From contig NZ_JAAIVJ010000003.1 in assembly GCF_011008935.1 (NCBI RefSeq), positions 372,001-436,000 of the forward strand: a stretch of 64,000 nucleotides of DNA, given 5' to 3'. Shown piece by piece: positions 30,264-38,680 of the stretch (position 1 is the first letter of the stretch; each line of letters begins with the position of its first letter). Source of the stretch: Tabrizicola oligotrophica. GTDB taxonomy: Bacteria > Pseudomonadota > Alphaproteobacteria > Rhodobacterales > Rhodobacteraceae. The translations under genes were made by a program, and so were the position numbers. The notes beneath the pieces are model-generated. The model searched no databases. It was not told the origin of the DNA and was given only the letters and a program-made list of their open reading frames with translations.

Positions 30264-31289
30264 ATGCGTGCCGTCCTTGCCCTATGCCTTGCGGCGCTGG
30301 TCATGACCTGGGCGACCGGCGCCCCGGCGCAGATGCTGGATTTCGAGGCGCTGGACGGCTGGGAGCATGACAATCACCGGGCCGGGCTGACTGCCTTCCT
30401 GCAGACCTGCGATCTGCTGACCGATCCCGACTGGCGCCCGATCTGCGCCTTTGCCGCCGATGCCGGGGCCTCGGACGCCTCCGCCAAGTCGTTCTTCGAG
30501 CTGTTCTTCAAGCCGGTCATCATCGGCACGCCGCCTGCGCTTTTCACCGGCTATTACGAGCCGGAACTGAACGGCGCGCTGACCCGCAGTCCGCGCTTCG
30601 CCTATCCGATCTATCGCAAGCCCCCGGAACTGACCGAAGGCCAGACTTATCTGGACCGCGCCGCCATCGAAGCCGGCGCGCTGCGCGGCCGCGGGTTGGA
30701 GCTTGCCTGGCTGGAAGACCCGGTTGAAGTCTATTTCCTGCATGTTCAAGGTTCTGGACGTATCCGCTTGCCGGATGGACAGATGATGCGCGTGGGCTAT
30801 GGTGGCAAAAACGGGCATCCCTATCGCTCCATCGGGCAGGAAATGATCCGCCGCGGCACCCATACATTGGCGGAGGTTTCCGCGCAGGAAATCCGCTCCT
30901 GGGTCAGGCGGAGCGGAAGGTCTGGCAGTGCGCTGCTGAATCACAACCCGTCTTACGTCTTCTTCCGCAGGCTTGATGACCTGCCCGCCGGCAAGGGGCC
31001 GATCGGAGCCATGGGGCGGTCGATCACCGACCTGCGCTCGGTGGCAATTGATCCGGATTTTACGCCGCTCGGCGCGCCGCTCTGGATCGAGAAAGACGGC
31101 ACCAGCCCTTTGCGTCGCCTGATGGTGGCGCAGGATACCGGCGGGGCTATCAAGGGCATGCAGCGGGCCGATATCTTTTATGGTACGGGGGATGCCGCGG
31201 GCGATGCAGCGGGAATGGTCAAGGATGGCGGACGGCTGATCGTGCTTCTGCCCATCGACCGCGCCTATGCCATGTTGCCGGAAGACTGA
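30264..31289 (+). CDS. mltA: Membrane-bound lytic transglycosylase A
   Basis: MltA cleaves peptidoglycan with formation of 1,6-anhydro-muropeptides. The 341-residue precursor has a signal peptide (MRAVLALCLAALVMTWATGAPAQ) and no obvious lipobox cysteine, so it may be periplasmic rather than lipid-anchored. The MltA domain shows FTGYYEPELNGAL, YPIYRKPPEL, YFLHVQGSGRIRLPDG and NPSYVFF. The 3D domain has VAQDTGGAIKGMQRADIFYGTGDAAGDAAG with the catalytic aspartate in the last segment. It lies between timA and the smr gene. Confidence 0.94.
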   Translation: MRAVLALCLAALVMTWATGAPAQMLDFEALDGWEHDNHRAGLTAFLQTCDLLTDPDWRPICAFAADAGASDASAKSFFELFFKPVIIGTPPALFTGYYEPELNGALTRSPRFAYPIYRKPPELTEGQTYLDRAAIEAGALRGRGLELAWLEDPVEVYFLHVQGSGRIRLPDGQMMRVGYGGKNGHPYRSIGQEMIRRGTHTLAEVSAQEIRSWVRRSGRSGSALLNHNPSYVFFRRLDDLPAGKGPIGAMGRSITDLRSVAIDPDFTPLGAPLWIEKDGTSPLRRLMVAQDTGGAIKGMQRADIFYGTGDAAGDAAGMVKDGGRLIVLLPIDRAYAMLPED

Positions 31290-31292
31290 GCC

Positions 31293-31904
31293 GTGGTCCG
31301 CCGCCGCTCCCTTCGTCCCGAAGAGCAGGAGATCTGGGCCGCAGTGGCGCGCACTGCGACGCCGATGCATCCGGGCCGCCAGCTTTTCCTGAAAGAGGTG
31401 GACAGTTCGGCCAAGGCCGTGCCGGTGCAGGCCGAAGCCCCGATGCCGCACGGCCATGCCCAGCCGCGGATGCCGCTGTTCCGGCTGGGCGAAAAGGCGC
31501 GATCCGCAACCAGCATCGACCTGCTGCCCACCCCGGCCGAGGCGCTGGCGGCAGCGCCCTTGCAGATGGACGCCAAGACTCACGGCAAGATGACCCGCGG
31601 CAAGCTGATGCCCGAGGCGCGCATCGACCTGCATGGCATGACCCTGTCCGAGGCGCATCCAGAGCTGATCCGTTTCCTCCTAAACGCCCAGTCCGACGGC
31701 ATGCGGCTGGTTCTGGTCATCACCGGCAAGGGCAAGCGCGGGCAGGATATCGGCCCCATTCCGCAGCGCATGGGTGTCTTGCGCCATCAGGTGCCGCAAT
31801 GGCTGCGTCTGCCGCCGCTGGGGCAGGCCGTGCAACAAGTGGCCGAAGCGCATCTGAAACACGGCGGCTCGGGCGCCTATTACGTCTACCTGCGCCGCCG
31901 CTGA
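31293..31904 (+). CDS. Smr-domain DNA/RNA-associated protein
   Basis: The 203-residue protein has a basic, low-complexity N-terminal half and a C-terminal Smr domain: RIDLHGMTLSEAHPELIRFLL, LVLVITGKGKRGQDIGPIPQRMGVLRHQVPQWL, and HGGSGAYYVYLRRR. Smr domains occur in MutS2 and in small stand-alone nucleases; in alphaproteobacteria this copy lies next to mltA. The start is a GTG four bases after the mltA stop. Its substrate is unknown. Confidence 0.9.
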   Translation: MVRRRSLRPEEQEIWAAVARTATPMHPGRQLFLKEVDSSAKAVPVQAEAPMPHGHAQPRMPLFRLGEKARSATSIDLLPTPAEALAAAPLQMDAKTHGKMTRGKLMPEARIDLHGMTLSEAHPELIRFLLNAQSDGMRLVLVITGKGKRGQDIGPIPQRMGVLRHQVPQWLRLPPLGQAVQQVAEAHLKHGGSGAYYVYLRRR

Positions 31905-33005
31905 CTACTGGTTCACTTCCACCGCAATCTCGGCCACCGGGCGCAACACGATCTGCGTCGCGTTCTGCACCGAGAGCACCACCCCCGAGACCAGACCGAT
32001 GCGCCGCGCGCGGTCGGCCTCGAACGCGCCCTCGATCTGGCCGATACTGTCGATCAGCCGGATCAGTGCCGGGCTGTCGCCCAGAATGAAATGGCCCGTC
32101 CCGCTGCCAAACTCGCCGACATCAAGGAACGTCACTTCAAGATCGGCAAGCCGCGAGACATCCGACAGCGAGCCGAGCCGTTCGGATTGCCCGGTGAGCT
32201 GCGCCGAAAGCCGCAGCAGCTTGTCGCGGTCCGATCCGAAGATCAGGAAGGGCTGCGGCAGCTTGCCGATCGCCTTGGCCTGCATGCGGAACAGGTCGAC
32301 GTCGATGTCGGGCGAGATCAGGATCACCCCGGCCAGCCGGTCCAGCGTGGCCCGGTCGCCGCGAATGGCGGCTTGCCGCAGCGACTCCATCGCCAGGGCA
32401 GAGCCCATGGAATGCGCCACCAGCAGGATGCGCCGCGCCCCGGCAGCCGCGACCTCGTCCATCAGCTTTTCCAGCCCGTCGCGGGCGAACATCGCGGAAT
32501 CGCGGTCATAGACATAGCCAAGCGGCCGCGCGGCGGAAGGCCAGGCGTAATGCACCACCGTTCCGGGCAATTCCAGATCATGGGCGAATTGCGCCACCCG
32601 GTAGAGCCCTTCGGAGAAATTGTTGTTGTAGCCATGCACGAAGATCACCGCTTCCTGCCCGTGGGCGGCCAGATCGCGCTTCAGATCAGCGCGAAAGGCC
32701 GGATCGCTGCCGTAGACCACTTCGGCCGTGGTCAGGAAGTGGCGCCGCGGGTCGGGCCTCGCCAGACGGGTCGGCCAGTTGATCTCGCCTGCCTCGCGCA
32801 GCGGCGGGATCGAAATGTCATAGCGGGCAAAGCGCATCTCTTCCGAGCGCGCGGGGCCAAAACGGCCGCCGTCAAACTCCCGCGTGGTGCCGATGAACAC
32901 CGGCGTCACATCCCCGACTGCCGCCGCCGCGGGGTCAAGCGTGATCGCGCCGCGCGGGGCGCAGGCCAGAAGGACGATGAACGGCAGGATCAGGGCGAAG
33001 CGCAC
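31905..33005 (-). CDS. Lipoprotein-type alpha/beta hydrolase (DUF900 family)
   Basis: The 366-residue protein has a lipoprotein signal (ALILPFIVLLACAPRG, Cys15 in LLAC). A DUF900 alpha/beta hydrolase domain follows: FIGTTREFDGGRFGPARSEEMRFARYDISIPP, AVIFVHGYNNNFSEGLYRVAQFAHDL, the nucleophile elbow LLVAHSMGSALAMESL, and VILISPDIDVDLFRMQ. The catalytic Ser is in HSMGS. It probably acts in the periplasm on an ester or amide, but the substrate is unknown. Its GTG start overlaps the hslU stop by one base and its own stop abuts that of the smr gene. Confidence 0.88.
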   Translation of the reverse strand: MRFALILPFIVLLACAPRGAITLDPAAAAVGDVTPVFIGTTREFDGGRFGPARSEEMRFARYDISIPPLREAGEINWPTRLARPDPRRHFLTTAEVVYGSDPAFRADLKRDLAAHGQEAVIFVHGYNNNFSEGLYRVAQFAHDLELPGTVVHYAWPSAARPLGYVYDRDSAMFARDGLEKLMDEVAAAGARRILLVAHSMGSALAMESLRQAAIRGDRATLDRLAGVILISPDIDVDLFRMQAKAIGKLPQPFLIFGSDRDKLLRLSAQLTGQSERLGSLSDVSRLADLEVTFLDVGEFGSGTGHFILGDSPALIRLIDSIGQIEGAFEADRARRIGLVSGVVLSVQNATQIVLRPVAEIAVEVNQ

Positions 33006-34300
33006 TACAGCACATATCGCGATATGTCGGCCGAGCGCGACAGTGCGCCGAGATGCCGTTCGACAAAGCCCGCATCCACCGTCACGCTGTCGCCGGATCG
33101 GTCGGGGGCCGTGAAGGACAGCTCTTCGAACACCCGTTCCATCACCGTGTAGAGCCGGCGCGCGCCGATGTTCTCGACGCTGCGGTTCACCTCGGCGGCA
33201 ATGCGGGCCAGCGCGGCGATGCCGTCGGCGGTAAAGCTGACCGCGACATCCTCGGTTGCCATCAGCGCGGCATATTGCCGGGTCAGCGCGTTGTCGGTCT
33301 CGGTCAGGATGCGGACGAAATCCTCCTCGGTCAGCGGCGCCAGCTCCACCCGGATCGGCAGGCGGCCCTGCAGTTCCGGCAACAGATCCGACGGTTTGGC
33401 GATGTGGAACGCGCCCGAAGCGATGAACAGGATATGGTCGGTTTTCACCGGGCCGTATTTGGTGGAAACCGTAGTGCCTTCGATCAGCGGCAAGAGATCG
33501 CGCTGCACGCCTTCGCGGCTGACATCGGCGCCGCGCGCATCGGAGCGGGCGCAGATCTTGTCGATTTCATCAAGAAAAACAATGCCGTTTTCCTGAACCG
33601 CCTCCAGCGCCGCGGCCTTCACCGCCTCGTCGTCCAAAAGCTTGTCCGCCTCCTGGCCAAGCAGGAGATCATAGCTGTCGGCCACCGTCACCCGCTTGCG
33701 CGCGGTGCGGCCGCTGAAGGCCTTGAACAGGTCATTCAGCCCCTGCATCTGGTTTTCCATGCCGGGCATCATGCCGAACATGCCCTGCGGCCCGGCCTCC
33801 TGCACCTCGATCTCGATCATCGTGCTGTCCAGCTCGCCCCGCTTCAGCTTGCCGCGGAACATCTCGCGGGTCTGTTCGCGGGCGTCCTTGCCGGCCAGCG
33901 CCTCGATCACCCGGTTCTCGGCCGCCTCGCGGGCGCGGGCGCGCACGTCGTCGCGCATCCGGGCGCGGGTGTCGATCATCGCGGCGTCGACCAGATCGCG
34001 GATGATGCTGTCGACATCGCGACCGACATAGCCGACCTCGGTGAACTTGGTGGCCTCGATTTTCAGGAAGGGCGCCTTGGCCAGCTTGGCCAGACGGCGG
34101 GAAATCTCGGTCTTGCCGACCCCGGTCGGGCCGATCATCAGGATGTTCTTCGGGTAGACCTCGTCGCGCAGGTCATCGGCCAGTTGCTTGCGGCGCCAGC
34201 GGTTGCGCAGGGCGACGGCGACCGCGCGCTTGGCCTCGCGCTGGCCGATGATGTGGCGGTCAAGCTCCGAGACGATCTCGCGCGGGGTCAGGTTGGTCAT
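33005..34300 (-). CDS. hslU: ATP-dependent protease ATPase subunit HslU
   Basis: HslU unfolds substrates for the HslV peptidase. The 431-residue AAA+ protein starts [35 protein letters not shown] and has Walker [19 protein letters not shown], the pore loop [14 protein letters not shown], an inserted I domain (about residues 110-240), Walker [12 protein letters not shown], and C-terminal [18 protein letters not shown]. It overlaps hslV by four bases. Confidence 0.97.
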   Translation of the reverse strand: MTNLTPREIVSELDRHIIGQREAKRAVAVALRNRWRRKQLADDLRDEVYPKNILMIGPTGVGKTEISRRLAKLAKAPFLKIEATKFTEVGYVGRDVDSIIRDLVDAAMIDTRARMRDDVRARAREAAENRVIEALAGKDAREQTREMFRGKLKRGELDSTMIEIEVQEAGPQGMFGMMPGMENQMQGLNDLFKAFSGRTARKRVTVADSYDLLLGQEADKLLDDEAVKAAALEAVQENGIVFLDEIDKICARSDARGADVSREGVQRDLLPLIEGTTVSTKYGPVKTDHILFIASGAFHIAKPSDLLPELQGRLPIRVELAPLTEEDFVRILTETDNALTRQYAALMATEDVAVSFTADGIAALARIAAEVNRSVENIGARRLYTVMERVFEELSFTAPDRSGDSVTVDAGFVERHLGALSRSADISRYVL

Positions 34301-34854
34301 TTGGTGATGGCCTCCACCGTCAGGTTGCCGTTGGTGTAGACGCAGATGTCGGCGGCAATCGCCATGGCGCGACGGGCGATGTCTTCGGCGGGCAGATCCG
34401 ACTGCATCAGCCCCCGCGCGGCGGCCAGTGCGAAATTCCCGCCCGAACCGATCGCGGCGACGTCATGTTCGGGCTCCAGCACGTCGCCCGCGCCGGTGAT
34501 GACGTAAAGATCGGACCCGTCGGTGACGATCAGCATGGCCTCGAGGTTGCGCAGGTATTTGTCCATGCGCCAGTCTTTCGCCAGCTCGACACAGGCGCGG
34601 GCCAATTGGCCGGGGGCGCTTTCCAGCTTTTTCTCCAGCCGTTCCAGAAGGGTGAAGGCATCGGCGGTCGAGCCGGCAAAGCCGCAGACCACGTCATGCC
34701 CGCCGGGCGACAGCCGGCGCACCTTGCGGGCGGTGCCTTTGATGACCGTGTTGCCAAGGCTGACCTGACCATCGCCGGCCACCACCACTTGCGCGCCCCG
34801 GCGCACCGCCAGAATGGTCGTGCCGTGCCAGCCGGGGAATTTGTCGTCCGCCAT
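34297..34854 (-). CDS. hslV: ATP-dependent protease peptidase subunit HslV
   Basis: HslV is the N-terminal-threonine protease of the HslUV complex. The 185-residue protein reads [48 protein letters not shown]; processing after Gly11 would expose Thr12 as nucleophile. The end contains [19 protein letters not shown]. The ATG at 34852-34854 was chosen because it gives the normal short propeptide, and GGAGAG is upstream. Confidence 0.97.
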   Translation of the reverse strand: MADDKFPGWHGTTILAVRRGAQVVVAGDGQVSLGNTVIKGTARKVRRLSPGGHDVVCGFAGSTADAFTLLERLEKKLESAPGQLARACVELAKDWRMDKYLRNLEAMLIVTDGSDLYVITGAGDVLEPEHDVAAIGSGGNFALAAARGLMQSDLPAEDIARRAMAIAADICVYTNGNLTVEAITK

Positions 34855-34899
34855 GGGTCTCTCCATCGTTTCGGTCACTATGGAAGGGCGGGGCGGAAA

Positions 34900-34929
34900 A
34901 CAAAAGGGCGGCCGCAATGGGCCGCCCTT
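34900..34929 (-). terminator. Intrinsic terminator of trxA
   Basis: On the minus strand AAGGGCGGCCC, a short loop and GGCCGCCCTT form a stem, followed by TTGTTTT. It lies 22 bases after the trxA stop. Confidence 0.8.
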
Positions 34930-34950
34930 ACGCCTGATGATTTCCGCCGA

Positions 34951-35277
34951 TCAGATTGCGGACTGAATCCAGTTGGCCAGCGCAGCCTTGGGCGCGGCGC
35001 CGATCTTGTTCGACACCACCTGCCCGTCCTTGAACAGGAACAGTGCCGGAATGCCGCGCACGCCCAGAACCGCCGGGCTGTCGGGGTTTTCGTCGACGTT
35101 GACCTTCACGATCTTGACCTTGCCGGCATATTCGGCGGCAAGCTCTTCAAGCGCCGGGCCGATCTGGCGGCAGGGGCCGCACCATTCGGCCCAGAAATCG
35201 ACGACGACGGGGATGGCCGACTTGCGGACTTCGGCGTCGAAGGTGGCATCGGTGACGGCGACGGTATTGGCACCCAT
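34951..35277 (-). CDS. trxA: Thioredoxin 1
   Basis: TrxA is the general cytoplasmic disulfide reductase. The 108-residue protein has the classical [22 protein letters not shown] with active-site Cys33 and Cys36, [30 protein letters not shown] with the cis-proline, and full family length. It is downstream of addA on the same strand (58-base gap) and has its own terminator. Confidence 0.97.
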   Translation of the reverse strand: MGANTVAVTDATFDAEVRKSAIPVVVDFWAEWCGPCRQIGPALEELAAEYAGKVKIVKVNVDENPDSPAVLGVRGIPALFLFKDGQVVSNKIGAAPKAALANWIQSAI

Positions 35278-35335
35278 GGCGGGACTCCTGAGGGAATTGG
35301 TCAGGCAGCGAAGCTAGGCATGCCGGGCGGGAACG

Positions 35336-38300
35336 TCAAGGGATAGCGGCGCGATGCAGTGCCGCACTCACCATCTCGGGATCCAGTGGCATCAGCCGGG
35401 CGCTGCGGGTCCAAAGGAGGTAGGGCTGGATCGGGCGGTCGGGGTAGACCTGCCGCAGGGCGGCGACATAGGCCCCCATCTGGCGCAGGATGCCCTCGGG
35501 CACCTGATCGGGCGTGGCGGGGATCTGGCTGTTTGACTTGAAATCCACCACCGCCACGCGGTCGGGCAGCACGACCAGCCGGTCGATGCTGCCATGAAAC
35601 AAGGCTTCACCAATCCGGGCGCAGAAGGGGGCTTCGGCCAGGGCATCCGGCGCGAAGATCCAGCCGAGATCGGGCGCCTGCAACAGGCGGCGCGCTTCGG
35701 TCAGGGCATCGGCACAAAGCCCGGCCTCCGGGATCAGTGCGGTGGCGGTGACGGGCCAATCCGCGGCCGGCACCAATGGCAGATGTTCAAGCAGAAGATG
35801 CACGGCAGAGCCCCGAGCCTTTGCCGCTTCTTCGGTCAGGGACAGGCTTTCGCCGGGCAAGGCCTTGGCGCCGCCGAGATCGGACGGCGAAAGCGGCCGG
35901 GCCGGGCGGCTGGCTTCGGGGGCGGGGGTGGCGGTCCAGACGGGAAGCGCGGAGTCTGGCCTGATTTCGTCAGGCTGGGCGGAAACCGGCGCGGGCCAGT
36001 CGCCATTCGCCCAGCGCAAGACGCCGCCTGTGGTGGGAACGGCTCCGATGGCTTGCATGGCGCGCTCGACCAAGCGGTACCAGGCCCAATCCTGCACCGG
36101 CTTGGGGCCTTCCTTCCGCTCGGTCTTGGCCTCGCCCGCCCCTGCCACGATCAGCCAGCTGCGCGGGCGCGTCAGAGCAACATAGAGCAGCCGCGCGCTT
36201 TCTGCGGCCTGATCGGCCTTGCGGCGGGCGCGGGCCTCGCGGATCGCGGCGGGCGAGGCGTCGGCCGGGGTTTTCCAGACCGGCAGGCCGTCGGGCAGGC
36301 GGTAGATCTCATCGAGGTCACGCGGATTGCGGTCGGCGGTGTCGGGCAGAATGACGATCGGCGCCTCCAGCCCCTTGGCGCCATGCACTGTCATCACCCG
36401 GATCTTGTCGCCTGCCCCATCCATCTGGCGCTTCACCGTGATCTCGTCGGTTTGCATCCAGATCAGGAAACCGGTCAGGCTGGGCACCTCGGTCTGTTCA
36501 TAGCCGAGCGCCTGCGACAGCAGTTCGTCGATGCCGTCCTCGGCCTCATCCCCCAGTCGGGCGAGCAGGCGTTGGCGGCCCTGATGGCGGGTCAGGATCC
36601 GGTCGATCAGATCGAAGGGCCGCAGGAAATCGGCCTGATCGCGCAGGTCGCGCAACATCTGCAATGTGTCACTATCCGCCGGATAGTCTCGCAGCGCTTC
36701 CCAGAGATAGCCTTTGCGACCATGGGCCAGGCGGAACAGCTCGTCCTCGGTCCAGCCGCAAAGCGGCGAGCGCAGGACGGCGGCGAGCGACAGGTCGTCT
36801 TCGGGCGTGGCAAGGAAGGACAAGAGCGCGGCAAGGTCCTTGACCGCCAGCTCGCCGCCCAGCTTCAGCCGATCCGCGCCGGCAATCGGCAGGCCTTGCT
36901 GTTTGCAGGCCCGGATGACCTCGGTGAACACGGCCGAGCGGCGCTGCACCAGTATCAGGAAATCGCCGGCATGCACCGTGCGGGGTTTGCCGTTCTCGCC
37001 GATGATTGCGGTTCCGCCGTCGATCATCGCCCGGATTTCCGCCGCTATCCGGTTGGCAAGTTGAGCGGTGTGGTGGGTTTCGCCGATGAGATCGACCGGG
37101 TCGTCCCAGTTTTCATCCTCATCAGTCTTGACCGGCTCGATCAGCGGCCAGAGATCGACGCGGCCCGGCATGTCCGGGCGGAAGGCAAGGTGGCTTGGAG
37201 CGCTTCCCAGGGCGTCGCCAAAGCCGGCGGCGAAGGTCTCGTCGACCAGCTTCAGGATTGCGGGGGCAGAGCGGAAGGAGTGCGAAAGCTCCATGTCCAC
37301 GAAGGCTTTGCCGGCGCCGTTGAACTTGGCTTTGAACAGCGCATGTTTTTCATCAAAGGCCGCAACGTCGGCACCCTGAAACGAATAGATCGACTGTTTC
37401 TTGTCACCCACCACGAACAGCGTGCGCCCGCGGTCCGCCTGCGCGCCTTCCCCGGCGGTGAACTCTTCGGCCAGAAGCTCAATCACCTTCCATTGGTCGG
37501 GCGAAGTGTCCTGTGCCTCGTCGACAAGGATATGGTCGATGCCACCATCCAGCCGGTACAGCACCCATTGCGCGACCGAACGGTCGGTCAGCAGACGCTT
37601 GGCGCGGGCGATCAGGTCGTCGAAATCAAGCCAGCCGCGTGCCGATTTGGCCGTCTCATAGACCGGCAGGAAGGCGGCGGCAAAGCGGTGGAGGGCGCGG
37701 GTCTTGGCGGCGGCGCCCAAGGCGATCAACGGTTCCTGAGCCGCCTCGATCCGTGCGGCAAGGTCACGATAGGAGGCAAGAAGGGGGCCGAGCGCCTTGG
37801 CGGTATCGGCCGTCGGAACAGTTTTGCGGAGGGTTCCCGTTTTGGTCAGACAGGCCGATTTCAAGGCCTCGAACCTTTGGGGCAAGGGTGCAGAGAAATC
37901 GACAAGTCTCAGCATGTCGGCCAGGTCGACATCGGTTTTCTTGCCGGCCTTCAACACGGGCAGGCAGGCGGAAACGAGGTCTTGCTCTTGACCAAGGAAG
38001 CAGTCCGCGATGACGGAGTCCTCCGTTTCGCCCGGCATGATTCCCAGCGTTGCGTGCAGCCTTTCGACATCGAGCGGCGCGGCAAATCCGTGCCTTGCAC
38101 CCGCGACCTGCTCCATCAGCGCGGTGAAATCCTCGCCTGTGTAGATGCCGGCCACTTCGGCCATCACCGCCGGAGCCAGACTTTCGGCCATCTCCTCGAC
38201 GATCTGCGCGCGCAGGAGTTTTGCCGCGCGGTCATCCAGTTCGCGGAAGCCGGGCGAAATTCCGGCTTCCAGCGGGAAGCGGCGCAGAAGTGTGGCGCAG

Positions 38301-38680
38301 AAGCTGTGGATGGTCTGGATGCGCAGGCCGCCCGGCGTTTCCAGCGCGCGGGCGAACAGGCGGCGGGCGCGGGCCAGGTCATCAGGGCCAAGGGCTGTAC
38401 TTTCGCCAAGGTTGGCAAGATCTGTCCGCAATGTGTCATCCGGCAGCATCGCCCAGCCGCCAAGGCGCTGGAACAGGCGGTTCTGCATCTCGGTGGCGGC
38501 GGCCTTGGTATAGGTCAGGCACAGGATGCGCTGGGGTTCGGTGCCGCGCAGCAAGAGCCGCGCCACACGGTCGATCAGCACGCGGGTCTTGCCGGAGCCG
38601 GCATTGGCGGCGACCCAGGTGCTTTGTGCCGGATGGGCGGCCTGGATCTGGCGCTCGGAGGCGTCGTCACGCGGGGTCAT
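35336..38680 (-). CDS. addA: Helicase-nuclease subunit AddA
   Basis: AddA, with AddB, resects double-strand breaks for recombination in place of RecBCD. The 1114-residue protein is a UvrD-type helicase with motif I VAANAGSGKTRVLIDRVARLLL, LCLTYTKAAATEMQNRL, motif II ILVDEAQDTSPDQW, VGDKKQSIYSFQGAD, and IRVMTVHGAKGLEAPIVILPD. A C-terminal RecB-type nuclease has VAVVDFKSNSQIP. Its ATG overlaps the addB stop. Long open frames on the opposite strand here are shadows. Confidence 0.95.
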   Translation of the reverse strand: MTPRDDASERQIQAAHPAQSTWVAANAGSGKTRVLIDRVARLLLRGTEPQRILCLTYTKAAATEMQNRLFQRLGGWAMLPDDTLRTDLANLGESTALGPDDLARARRLFARALETPGGLRIQTIHSFCATLLRRFPLEAGISPGFRELDDRAAKLLRAQIVEEMAESLAPAVMAEVAGIYTGEDFTALMEQVAGARHGFAAPLDVERLHATLGIMPGETEDSVIADCFLGQEQDLVSACLPVLKAGKKTDVDLADMLRLVDFSAPLPQRFEALKSACLTKTGTLRKTVPTADTAKALGPLLASYRDLAARIEAAQEPLIALGAAAKTRALHRFAAAFLPVYETAKSARGWLDFDDLIARAKRLLTDRSVAQWVLYRLDGGIDHILVDEAQDTSPDQWKVIELLAEEFTAGEGAQADRGRTLFVVGDKKQSIYSFQGADVAAFDEKHALFKAKFNGAGKAFVDMELSHSFRSAPAILKLVDETFAAGFGDALGSAPSHLAFRPDMPGRVDLWPLIEPVKTDEDENWDDPVDLIGETHHTAQLANRIAAEIRAMIDGGTAIIGENGKPRTVHAGDFLILVQRRSAVFTEVIRACKQQGLPIAGADRLKLGGELAVKDLAALLSFLATPEDDLSLAAVLRSPLCGWTEDELFRLAHGRKGYLWEALRDYPADSDTLQMLRDLRDQADFLRPFDLIDRILTRHQGRQRLLARLGDEAEDGIDELLSQALGYEQTEVPSLTGFLIWMQTDEITVKRQMDGAGDKIRVMTVHGAKGLEAPIVILPDTADRNPRDLDEIYRLPDGLPVWKTPADASPAAIREARARRKADQAAESARLLYVALTRPRSWLIVAGAGEAKTERKEGPKPVQDWAWYRLVERAMQAIGAVPTTGGVLRWANGDWPAPVSAQPDEIRPDSALPVWTATPAPEASRPARPLSPSDLGGAKALPGESLSLTEEAAKARGSAVHLLLEHLPLVPAADWPVTATALIPEAGLCADALTEARRLLQAPDLGWIFAPDALAEAPFCARIGEALFHGSIDRLVVLPDRVAVVDFKSNSQIPATPDQVPEGILRQMGAYVAALRQVYPDRPIQPYLLWTRSARLMPLDPEMVSAALHRAAIP